Shown here in pieces: positions 36,109-47,282 of a stretch of 64,000 nt of DNA (within the stretch, counting starts at the first letter, position 1; every line of letters starts with the position of its first letter). A program made the position numbers and the translations under genes. Source of the DNA: Lotus japonicus. Its lineage: Eukaryota > Streptophyta > Magnoliopsida > Fabales > Fabaceae. Under the pieces are notes generated by a model. The model made no database searches, had not been told where the DNA came from, and was given only the letters and a program-made list of their open reading frames with translations. Location: the NCBI RefSeq assembly GCF_012489685.1, contig NC_080044.1, positions 67,194,732 to 67,258,731 of the forward strand, given 5' to 3'.

Positions 36109-36927
36109 TAAGGCATGGAATGGATTTACTTACTCATATCCAACGAAAAATACATTTCGAAAATCAAAAGACAATAAACAAATATAGGTGTGGCTGGAAG
36201 GGGAAGGACTCCAGCCTTAACAACTCCAAAGTTATGCTACAAAATCGCTGTGGCTGCAAGAGAGGAAAAGGCATAGAGAGGTGTAGGAAAGTAGTAACCA
36301 ATACTAATAAGCGATAAAATAGCACTCTCTTTTCAGATAAGGCTTTTTCTTATAAATATTCAATAAATAGCATGGATGCAAATGGCATGAACGTGACAAG
36401 TAATGAGCACTGACATGTTGGAGGAAGACATTCTCAGGATGATCAACGCAATAAAAAAATGGACTGTAGAATTTTTAAAGCATTTCAAAACCCTCCAATG
36501 ATCCTTGCAATAGTAAAATCACCCAACGCGACATATTAATGTCCCATTGGATTTGACTACATCCTTTTGTTCGTCTATTGACTATTATTTAAATGCTACC
36601 TAAGTCATACGGAATTGGGTAAAAATGTTATAAAACAGGCTAAATTTCTACATTTCGATACCAGCTGCCTATTTGCTTTGGACAAGTGTGCGTTCAGCAT
36701 TCATTTGAGGAAAAAAAATGATGCTAGATAGCCTGTACATAACACTTCTATTAGAATTTCCATCACCATGTTGATGATTTATTTTTCCCCGCATCTTTTA
36801 AAGTCTTAATGTCTAACTACTGGGGGAGGGGGGAACATAACCCTGAGGAATGAATGTCTATAGAGGCTCCGCAATGAGCATCTAATTTTAATTGACAGTG
36901 ACAGTTGAGTCCAAGCATTTTGCAAAA

Positions 36928-39900
36928 CTATGCCAAAGCTTGGGCCATCGTAGATCGATGGGAGAGTTGCTGTTCATAAAGGCCCCGGAAGATCTTGTAT
37001 TTGGCATCATGGTACTTTTTGACCTTTGGATCGTTAGACGGATGAATGACCTGCCGAAATCCATGAAATTCATTAGCCTTCAGGGAAAACTAGGAGTAGC
37101 AGAGTTTTAATTTATTAACTGAAAAACTTGGCTTGTGAGAGAGGCAGTAGAGTGGAAAATCTGGTGATGTACCACATGCAATTATCTTTACTATATCAAG
37201 AGAGAAAGAAAGGTGGCCGCACCTGACCAGGTGCATTCAGGGCTTTCATGGCCTCCCTAAGGCTATGATATTTCCTTGTAGCAACAGCACCCAGAATAGC
37301 AGCACCCAAGAGCACAGATTCACTTTCCCTTGGAAGAATTATAGGGCAACCTGAGAAAATTGTAAAAGCAATTCATTATTTAAATAAAAAGAAAATAAAG
37401 TCTCCATGATCATCAGTGTCATTCCTTATCATTCCAATGCGCAGCCAGTCATTTTCATTGATGAATTAAAGCAAATTAAAGTAAGACAGAATCCAGATCA
37501 TGGAACAATTTCCACCTATACTTCAAAGCGGTCCATAAACTTGCAAATTCCTGTGCTAATGGCAGAGATACTAGCAGGGGTATTTAAAATCTGAACAAAA
37601 TTGGGCAAGATAAGAATTTTAAACTGACTTATATGCTAGTGCTATTGCAATTCTGGCATTTTAGCTTTTTGTTTCTGTTGACTTGACATGGTTTGGAAAC
37701 AAACCAAACCTTGAACTGTGGAATGATTTGTAAAACACACAAAGAATCAAGTATGATTTATTTTTCTAGGTTGACCATCAGGCATCAACCCAAACTGGAC
37801 TGGACTGTGACTGTGAGATACTAGCATAATTTTGTTAGTGTGTTAGAACTGGAGCATACTCCATACCATTCTTTATTCTGAAAAAGGTTCACAAAGAATA
37901 TGTAACACATGAATATCAGTGTGCATGCATACATGGTCCCAGACCCTCTTCAACACATACCAATAATATCAGCATGTTCCTGCATGAAGATAGGGTTCTT
38001 TGATAGGCCACCACATGCAAGTAGTGTGTTGATCTGCAGGCAAAGGAAGAACAATCATGATAAATTGATAATAAAGCCAGCAACTCCATCAACAGCCAAG
38101 AGTAATGAATTCAGTATTCACAAACAGGACCATACAACAAATATACAGAAAAAATTTACCTACAAGTAGTAAGTATCCTAACATGATGTTAGTAACCAGA
38201 ATATGAGAGATGATCCTAGACGAGAACAGTACAATAATCCTCTCATGGACTAAAAGCTTGCAAGGTAAACAAAAAGGCCCCAAAAGTGGTCGAGGTGGTA
38301 GTGTAGGGCCTAGTTGAAGACTTGAAGTTAGTTACTAAGTGGACATTCAGCTGGCATAATGGAATGAGAATAACTATTTAGGGGAGGTGAAGTAGAGGAG
38401 AGTGTGTGTGAATGCGTATTCACTAGTTCAGAAGAAAGCTGAGGACATATTTAAGTGTTAGCAGCAGCTATATTCTACCTTTCTGTTGTGTTTTTCTTGT
38501 TTTTCCCCTTATTGCTTTGAGAAGTATCCAAAAATCCGGGAATTGTACCTTCCTGGGGAGGGGTTTCTAATAAGCGTGTCTTGACCTTAAAGGGTGAGTG
38601 ATGCTGGGAAAACAATTTTATACCAAGGTGATTGTCAGACTGTCAGGGGGTCCGGGTGAAAACGTGAGATGGACGTTTAAAAAGCCAAATTAAAGAACTG
38701 GTAATAATCTCAGATATGTGTTATAGTATTGTGCATCCTTACTTTGTGACCATGTGCGTTGCAATGCTCTACAATGTGACGTGTGCCATATGCAATGCCC
38801 TGCAAAGTCGCCAGATATAGAAGAGCCAACTGTTCATCACTTGCATCAAGTGTCAAACCATACATAACTCCCTTCGATTTTGGGTCTGCAATGGGAGACC
38901 TGGGCCATCATATATAACAGCCCATTATTCGGACACTGTCATTGCATATAACAGAGGAAAGATGATGTTGGTCCCCAAATACCTGTTCCCATGGAAGTCA
39001 GGAAGAACATGTAAATCTTCAGTCAAGGCGGCTACAAAGGATCGGTTCTGCTCAATCATCATTGTTTCCAAGAGCTTGTTCAGTAGTTCAAACACTGAAA
39101 TCTCTGATATAATGAACTATAGAAAATTAGCCTCGTTAAAACATTCATAAAAAACAGACTTGTATAAATGATAATTTTTTTGTATATTCCAGAAGAAGAG
39201 GAAAAACCTTACTTTGGGAGGCAGCTCGATTTGCAACCCGTGGAGAAGCAGCATGGTTTTCAATTATATGATCCAATAATGCACCAGTAGCACTCTGTCC
39301 ACCTTCAGTTAGCCAATATTCTGGTACCATTGCTGAAAGTCCAGATAAAGAAGAAACGCATCACAACATAGCGGATGCAAGAGAAGCAATGATGAAAACA
39401 ACATCATTTCACCTTATATAAAGTAGAAGATAGAGAAAATTACACAGGTTATCCTTCAGGTGGACCTGTCAAACGTAAACTCTGATTTAAGTTACCTTCT
39501 ACTTTATGCCAATATTAATATTCCAGAAACTGGAACTAATCATAAGTAGTCACGCAAATATTTTTACAAAGACACATGAGTGAATGATATTAATGAGAAT
39601 ACAGTCACAAAACCATAAAATATTAACATCAAAATGCGACAAATATTCAATCCCAAATTAACACCTTTTCAGATCCAAGTTCCAACCAAAGAAAAATTTA
39701 TTCATGAATTTTCAACCACAACTAAGCAACTTGGAATTATTATCGAAAAGGGTAGTTCCACTTCTCACTTGAGACTACAGTTTTGAATTATGATGGTATT
39801 AACAGCATTTAAACTGCGTGAATGGTCATGGTAGCCACCCCAATACATAATCCACGGACCACAGCTATTTCAAATGTCTTCCAAGAGAAAGGTACGATGT

Positions 39901-42900
39901 CATCTAGAGTTGAGATTTAGTTCATAAAATGGAAAAAGTACAGTACCTGACCAAAATGGCCCCCAAACCCCAGGAATGAACAATTTGCTCCGGGATACAG
40001 CCATATGGCATGTAGAAGTTCCACAAACTAACACCATACGGTTGCAAATTGCTTCCTCGTCATGCTCTGAGGATCCATAAGTTTTTCAAGTTAAGAAACG
40101 CTACTGCTTCATTTGAATGACTTACAATCACAAGTATAAGGAAATTATGACAACCTTCAGCTTCTGATGATGGCACACTTTCAATTACCCCCACACCACC
40201 AGCATGTGCATCAATTAGTGATGTCCCTACAGGAATTCCTGGCACAAGACCCAGTTCCTGAAAATTTCAATCTGTTAAGAGTTTAGAAATATTGAAACCA
40301 GGCACTTCATAGGAGTTTGTCACTTGAAAGTGAACCAATCAGCATAGAAGGAGAAAGGTTGTGCTTAGTCTTCCAACTAAGCAATACAAGTTTGTTTTGT
40401 CAATAAACCTCAAGCCAGTAACAGTTGAAACTTCAAAATAATGTATAATTTTAGTACTAAACATCTTGCCTTTGCTGCAGTAGGAGTAAGGCCAGAACCC
40501 AGAGGATGGCCAGGGAAAGCGACACTTCGTCCTGTTAGTATGATTCACTATCAAGTTAAGCAGTGGGAAGACAAATAGCAGTGAATGGGACAAACAGCAG
40601 ACAATTAATCATAAGCTTACACAGATCAACTGATAAAGCCTAAACTCTTCAAGAAATAAGCAATTATCAACATTCATACATCATGACTAATTATCTTGCT
40701 CCAGAACATTGTTTCTTTATATTAAACTTCCAAAGGGAGAAAAAAATTGAGTTCAATATTATAGCAAAGGTGGACTACTGACTATCACAGTATGCAGTCA
40801 CACCAAATTATTCCATTAGATTACTTCCTAAATTATAAAAATGGACAAGTGACACTGACACAAATTTGTTATAATCATGGTCAACGAGTTTTCTAGTTGG
40901 AGACACTTCCTATCCCTTATTTAAAATTGCAAACCAAGAATATTCAGTTGCAGATTGGGGGATACAAAAGCATATAGCATTTACACATTTGATAATTTGG
41001 TCCAAGAACAAGTCTACTAAAACAGAAATTTTGTATTTTATTATCTACATTTCAATCCAAAAAGCACTTGCAGAGATTTAATATAAGACCATCCATGTTC
41101 TGTTACCCAATAACTTAAGACTTTTGATATAGTTGATTATTGACAAGATTGATGTTAATGAGATGAATACCTATCTTTGCATGATGACCTTCAACAAGAT
41201 CACCCAAACCAATTTCTTCCCAAAAGTCATCATCCCACCCGCAAGCTTCCATATCTCGGGAATTTTTATCGTCAATATGTTGCATGTGTGCATGTCCAAG
41301 ATATGTCCATTTACAAACTGTGGTGCAAAGACTGCGAGTATCATCTCCAGTTGCCCTAAAAGATTGCCAAGAATTAATCCAAGTGAAGTGCCACAAGACT
41401 TGAACATCAAACTGATGTTGGACATAAAGAAGACATAAGCAACCTGTATGACAACCAGTCACTCAAGTCCATCCACCTCAAAACCATTGACCAAGATTCT
41501 TGCAAATTTTCTTTAACCCATAGAAGCTGGAAAGATAAATGCATCATTAAAATTTGATAAAGCCATAATTTAATCAATAGGTATCAAACTCCGAAATATA
41601 AATAAAACAAAAATACATCATATGAACCAACTGTAATGTGCAGAACATAGCTAGTTTAGTAGTTTCAACTTTCAAAGGGTAACTTTTAGATAATATTTTC
41701 TGATTGTTAAGTTTTTTTAACCACTATACTCCAAAAGTTCAAATAAAAATAAAATGGAACAAGAAACAAGAGACACAAGAAACAAGAAGTTTAAAGAGCA
41801 AAAACTTTTTTGTGATATAATAATCAGTTAATAGATAATCCCACAAATCCCATCAATTGTGCCTAACTGATCAACTGCTTAGGATGTTCAAAATTTATCC
41901 AATACAGACGATAAGTCCCTATCCCAGTTGCAGATGTTGAAATTAACACTTTCAGTGATCATTGCCATCAACAGTTATAGATCCATTGCCATAAAAAGTT
42001 GATAATTACTCAGAATTTAATTTTCTTATAGAAGAGTACCATATAAGAGGATGATGCTTACAATAAATTTACTACACACTAGGACAGTATACTATGTACG
42101 GTGACCAGTGATGAAATGATGTGACTAGTTCAGATGGTACCTTTGGTGGCTCCATTTCAGGTGAAACGGCCCCACCACAGTATTGCAAAACAGGTGAGTT
42201 ACGTGAATTTATCCTTTCGGCTTGTTCTACAGCTCTATGATCCATCCATACAATCACATTTCTTCTTGAATCACCACTCCGAGAAACCGAAACAGGTGAG
42301 CCATCAGAATCCACCGCAACTAATTCATAAACAATCAGTTACAGGCTTACAGTCATTGCACATAAAATTAAATCTTCCATTTTCTTAAAGAAAAAAAAAA
42401 CAAAAAAATCAATTTTAAAATTGTATCATACCAAGAGAACAAGTAGCCGCAAATCCCAGACCCTTTACGTCGGTAGGTGCAACTTTTGCTTGAGAGCAAG
42501 CTGCTTTTACAGCTACACAAACTGCAAGCCATATATCTGTAGAGGATTGCTGTTTAGAACAAAAAGATGAATCCACATCATAAAAACGCAGAAGATCAAC
42601 ACTATAGACAAGAAGCTGGTCCAATAAAAAAATGAAGCAGAAACATGATTCAGATTTATTTGCAGTGGGAGGTACTAGGTTCTGACATGAAACTCTAGCT
42701 ATCTCAGAAACTACGGTGTATATAAAAGCTGACAGGGCACCAGTCCCACTGATTTGGGACTATTTACAACTCCCCCCACAATCCACAAGGTGAACACAAT
42801 GTTCTGCAGTGATCACCAGTTTGAGGCAGTCATTAAGATTTACTGACAGTCCATGAACTCAAGAGAAAAAGAATTACCTCAACATGGGCACCGTCTTTCC

Positions 42901-43698
42901 ATATTTGTATTGCGCTGCTAGACGAACCAAGAAGCTTTCCTTTCTCATCAAACAGGCCTGTATTAGTATTCAAGTAAGAGGTCCAGATTGTCACATCTAA
43001 CAATGATTAAAAGTTAATTGGCATATCTAGCTGATACTACATAAACAATGACAATTTAATAAAAGCTATCACGTGAACATCCATTCAAATTAAGGATGGT
43101 TTGTGCAAAAAAAAACTAGCTATTTGTGGTAAAGGAGAGAGATTTTTGTTTAAAAAATATGAAGGTTCTTAAATGAGAATTAGAGTATTTTCATCAAAAA
43201 AAAAATTGATAAGGAGTAAAGAACTAGAGTCTAGAGTATCTCTTAAGTGAAAACCTCCCATATGAAGGGTCTGCTGTCAAACAACTAATTATCCCAAAAG
43301 CTTAAGCTATTGGGTAAGGGCCACATAAATGGTTTTATATTATATTCTAACACCTACAAGGCTGCAACTACAATGCAAAAGAGAAAACCATGAGCTACCA
43401 TATTAACTAGGATAAAATTCCAGACACACTAACACAAGCAGATTAGAAAAAAGGACAACAGGACCAGCACTGTTTCTTACTGCTAATGGTAATTTTCACT
43501 AGCATAAATTGCAAACGGCATGCAAAAAATGCAAGCTTATATATATGATCAATTTCGGCAGAAAAAATCATCAAAACGGAGGGAAAAGGAAGTGAATGGT
43601 AGAATTGGACCTGCACGAGCGCTGCCGGTGCCAACGTCGACACCGAGGAAGACGGAAAGAGGAGTAGAAGGCTCAGCGGAGGAGGTAGAAGAGGCCAT
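36928..43698 (-). CDS. FGGY-family carbohydrate kinase (D-ribulokinase-like)
   Basis: Fifteen minus-strand exons: 43611-43698, 42878-42957, 42432-42549, 42141-42319, 41444-41526, 41171-41355, 40470-40531, 40155-40257, 39947-40066, 39213-39332, 38983-39103, 38743-38899, 37961-38033, 37223-37350, 36928-37050. All junctions keep frame and total 579 residues. The N-terminal ATPase fold starts [20 protein letters not shown] (about 17-36). The probable catalytic base is Asp281 in [11 protein letters not shown]. The second signature is [11 protein letters not shown] (about 476-486). No clear transit peptide precedes FLGVD, so a cytosolic enzyme is likely. The family phosphorylates sugars or polyols with ATP; human FGGY and its yeast homologue act on D-ribulose, so a salvage role in pentose metabolism is inferred. 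The Arabidopsis counterpart is, as I recall, At4g30310. Intron 7 uses a GC donor. Confidence 0.93.
40258..40469 (-). other. GC-AG intron (FGGY kinase intron 7)
   Basis: After exon 7, which ends GCAGCAAAG, the intron begins GCAAGATG and ends TTTTCAG before GAACTGGG. No nearby GT donor keeps the frame and the conserved TAAKELGL sequence. AAG|GCAAG is the standard form of the rare GC donor, still read by U1 snRNP. Confidence 0.85.
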
Positions 43699-44030
43699 CG
43701 CGAGCGGAACAGTGGTGCGATGGATTGACTGGCCGTGTATCGTAGCCCTTTCTCTGCCGGATAATATCAATCTCTTGTTTTGTATATCTGTTCCTACATT
43801 TATCTTTCTGCTTACGCTATCATATTTTCGAGTTTGATTGTCATCGTTCATCACACGCTTAAGACACGATTTGTTAATATATTGTATAGTGTGATAGTAT
43901 AAGCAAGATAAAACAATTAATATTTTCCCGCTTTTGATCTTACACGATATAATTTATCGTATCTTTTTAATTAATCCTGATTGAGGAAAACCGATTAAGA
44001 CTACCCGGGATGGGGTTGGGAGAGAGGGGA

Positions 44031-44577
44031 GCGACGGAACTCCGGTGAGGGGGGTGGCGAGATGACGGTCTTGACGGTGCTCTTTTGTTCGTTGTGCCTA
44101 GGAGGGGTCAATGCGGTGACTCTTCGACGCTCAAGTTAGAACGTGAGCTAAGGGACTGAGAAATGAGTTAGATTAATGTGTACCTTAAGCTCTTCATGCC
44201 TTGACTTTTATAGAGTTTGGAATTGAGCGGTTCGAGGCGGTCATGAGTGCATAGTACACCCTCGAGCTTCATGTCTTTGTCTCGGTTGTTGGTCTATAAT
44301 TACTTAGTTGGTCGGTCGGGTTGATCGTCCCTAGTCTTGGTCAAGTGATGAGACAACATGATCGACCCGGGGGTGATCGGCTGGAGCGTCTCCCATAACA
44401 GTAGTCTCCTAGCTTTGGTCCACAAGAGTTGTGGAACTTGAGCTAATAGAGTTGGAGTTCTCAGTTGGAAGTAATTACTTGGTTGGTCGGTCGGGGTTTA
44501 TCGATCCCATAATTGGTCGGGTGAGGAGACAGTGTGATCGACCCAAGGGGTGATCGAATAGAGCGTCTCCCATAACA
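44031..44577. repeat. LTR-like sequence with an internal duplication of about 105 bp
   Basis: Two diverged copies, about 44292-44400 and 44469-44577, share aattacttagttggtcggtc, gatcgaccc, ggggtgatcg and the end gcgtctcccataaca. The stretch is GC-rich against its surroundings and ends in CA, like an LTR terminus. No primer site or coding part was found. Confidence 0.4.
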
Positions 44578-44589
44578 AATACAATCATA

Positions 44590-45110
44590 CGCTTGATGAA
44601 AATGACAGTGGTGGTGATGCTGATGTTGGTCATGGTATATGGTGGTGGTAGCAGTATAGGCGGTGGAGGACGATAGTGGTGGTGGTAGCAACGACTATGA
44701 TGTAGTGGTGATAGTGATGGCAGAGGCGATTGTGATGGGTGGTGGAGTTTGTTGCAGTGGTAGTAGTGGTGGTAGTGACAATGTTGTAGGACGATCGTGA
44801 CAACAATGGCAGTAGCGAATGGTGGTGGTTGGTGGCGGTAGTGTGGTGATGATGTTAGTGGCGATGATAATTGTGAGGGTGGTGAGTCAGTGGTGAGGGC
44901 GGTGGTGGTGGAGTTGGTTGTGGTGGTCACAACAATGATAGTGGTGGTGGGGGCAGTTGTAGTGGTAGTGACAACAATGATTGAAGGGTGATCATGGCAG
45001 TTGAGTTGGCAATGGTTATGGCAGCAACGACTGCGGCAGTAGTGATGGCAATGGCGACAACGGTGTTGGTGACAGAGGTGGGCGGTGGTGATGATTGTGT
45101 CAATGGATTA
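44590..45110. repeat. Degenerate GGT/GTG trinucleotide repeat tract (about 520 bp)
   Basis: The plus strand is dominated by variants of GGT, GTG and GAT (for example gtggtggtagcaacgac, ggtggtgatgctgatg). Long open frames on the minus strand encode only His/Thr/Ser/Pro-rich low-complexity peptides, so they are not taken as genes. Confidence 0.8.
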
Positions 45111-46036
45111 AATAATTTCAAGTAGGTTACGAATTACGATCTTATTAGACTTCATCAACCATTGATATAGTGAATTAAATAATATAATTAATTGTTTTAA
45201 TGTATATGAGTGGATTTATAGATAAGTTTAAACAATATAATGTAAGCACTAAACGGTAAGTAGACTCATAATGTATTGTATCTTATACTATCATGCATGA
45301 TGCGATGCACCAAATATTAATTAATTTAGATCTAGGACTATCGTACTAATCAAATGATAAGCAATGATAAAATGATTCCCTAAACAAACCTTTACCCAAA
45401 AAAGTGAGTTTGTTCTTCAATACAAATTTTTAAGATATTCTGAAGAAAAAAAACTCTTAATTATTGCTACTAAAATTGGGTAGACGATATAGTTGAATGC
45501 TAACTAAAATAATGGAGAAAAACACAGTAAATAATGGCTAAAAAATAAGCATAAAATTGAAAGCAAAGGCTGAAATAAATAAACAAATAAATTTATGAAA
45601 TTAGTAAAGAATGGAAAAATAAACACACAACAAGTATTAAAAGTGTAAAAATGTTTCTCTATTTTGGATTTTCTCTTAGAGATTATAATATAAATGTAAG
45701 CTCAATTACCTTTGTGCTTTTGCTAAGTGTTTAAGCTTGAGATGCACACATAAAGCGTTATAAATGGAACAATAAAAGTCTTTTTTTTAAATGAGCAATA
45801 AAAGACTTAAACAAATGAACAACTCAATTGAAATATACGCAATTAGAACTCAATAACCAGTCTTGAAACTTTCTTCACGTGCCCTTAATACAGCTCCCTT
45901 GAAAATATGGTTGTTGAAAAATTAGCACTAAAGAGGCGCGAGACAACTCTCTCTAAGGAACTCGGCAAATAGCCCCGTAACTTTCTGTTTGAGGCTTTCT
46001 ACTTTTGTACAAAGTCTATGATTTACCCTAATGAGT

Positions 46037-46257
46037 AGCATCCTCATCCGATATAAAGTTGGATAGCACAAAACCCATTTTCCATATCTTATGACTGAGC
46101 ATCTTCATCTGATATAAAGTTGGATAGCACAAATGCCACTTTTCATATCTTATGATTGAGGTCACCATCAGTCTCAGACTTATACTTGGTCCAAGTAGAC
46201 ACTAGACGAAGTAGACGTTAGACGAAGTAGACACTAGACGGAGTAGACGTTAGACGA
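46037..46257. repeat. Short tandem repeats: 61-bp (2 copies) and 16-bp (4 copies)
   Basis: The 61-bp repeat starts agcatcctcatccgatataa at 46037 and agcatcttcatctgatataa at 46098. Further on, the 16-bp unit agtagacactagacga alternates with agtagacgttagacga from 46194 to 46257, so the real period may be 32 bp. Confidence 0.8.
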
Positions 46258-46459
46258 AGTGAAACCCGATATAACTAAGTTTGGTATTGGTGAAACCTGC
46301 ACCCGAACCCGAACAATATATAATATTACATAACTACTCTTATATATTTATATCACGTTAACAACTTGATTTGTTAACAATTTTGTTATATTAGAACAAC
46401 AAGATACTATATTTTCTTGCAAAAAGATATACAACGGGTTTTTCACAACAAAATAATAT

Positions 46460-46636
46460 AAGTTACGTTTTTGTTTTGCAGAAAAGTCTATGCATCAAGT
46501 TGGGTTAGGACTTAGGTTTGAGGCTACAACGGGTTTGAGTAAATCCGAAACCCGACAACTTTAGGTTGGGTATGAGAGTTCGGGTTGGATTTGAGAAAGA
46601 CAAAACCCGACTTGACCCGACCCGTTGCGATCCCTG
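46460..46636. mobile_element. Possible hAT-type element end
   Basis: The right edge reads cccgacttgacccgacccg then ttgcgatccctg; its reverse complement begins CAGGGATCGCAACGGGTCGGG, which matches the usual start of a plant hAT family. Further GGGTT/CCCGA motifs occur inward to about 46290. A matching left end and an 8-bp duplication were not found. Confidence 0.35.
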
Positions 46637-46837
46637 TCTACATGTTCTTCACTCATACTTTTTTAATTATAAGTTCCAAATGATAGAAAGTGAAATCTTC
46701 CCCTCAACTTCACTCATTTTATATATTTCTTTATAAAACCTATTCAAATGAATTAAGAGCCACTTAAGGTCATCAACATCCTTTTCTTGCCACAAGTGTT
46801 GCTGATAAAGAACAAGTTTTAAGCAGTATTAAACTAT

Positions 46838-47058
46838 GAGATTAATTTCTATGCACCGACGGTGTAAAAAGCTTTACACCATCATTCAATCACAACCTTC
46901 CATTTTGTGCATAAAAGCTTTACACCATCATTCAATCACAACCTTCCATTTCCTATTTTTAGATATTCTTAAATTCAAAATTAATTGTAAGCTAACAAAA
47001 TGGAGGGATGTGATTGAATGACGGTGTAATACACCGTCGGTGCATAGAAATTAATCTC
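46838..47058. mobile_element. Mutator-type MITE, copy 2 (221 bp, 10-bp TSD) in the BIO3-BIO1 promoter
   Basis: The ends gagattaatttctatgcacc and ggtgcatagaaattaatctc are perfect inverted repeats, and the pairing extends through gacggtgta. A perfect 10-bp duplication attaaactat flanks it (46828-46837 and 47059-47068). It shares its termini with the element at 796-977. Internally the block agctttacaccatcattcaa, running on for 37 bp in all, is present twice (from about 46870 and 46915). It ends 225 bp before the BIO3-BIO1 start codon. Confidence 0.9.
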
Positions 47059-47282
47059 ATTAAACTATATACTTTTGAATTTACTGATACATCTAATTAA
47101 AAGAAAAAAATTAAAAGAAAAAAATATACTCTTTGAATTTTTTGGCACATCGAATTAAATATCATAAGATACATCTAATTGTTTGTTAGCTTGAGTTGAA
47201 TTGTAGAGTGACGTTTCATTTCTGATTTCCCTCCTTAAACTTCGTCCTCTACACCAAACTCTAATACAACCACTCTTCCGCC

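Larger units (their letters stand above)
34567..36927. other. Intergenic region between the Raf-like kinase and FGGY kinase genes
   Basis: It contains the promoter and leader of the kinase gene (read leftwards), including an ATG-type trinucleotide run (34961-34990) and a GAA run (about 35033-35050), and the 3' flank of the FGGY gene. A LINE fragment is listed separately. No other gene is supported. Confidence 0.55.
43699..47282. other. Divergent intergenic region between FGGY kinase and BIO3-BIO1
   Basis: The two genes are transcribed away from each other across this 3.6-kb stretch. It is repeat-rich: LTR-like sequence (44031-44577), degenerate GGT repeats (44590-45110), tandem repeats (46037-46257), a hAT-like end (about 46460-46636) and a MITE (46838-47058). 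No gene is supported. The His- and Thr-rich open frames near 44475-45121 are products of the trinucleotide repeats. Confidence 0.6.

Noticed and set aside
44475..45121. Minus-strand open frames of 151, 76 and 64 residues rich in His, Thr, Ser and Pro
   Set aside because: They are translations of the degenerate GGT/GTG repeat tract and have no independent support.
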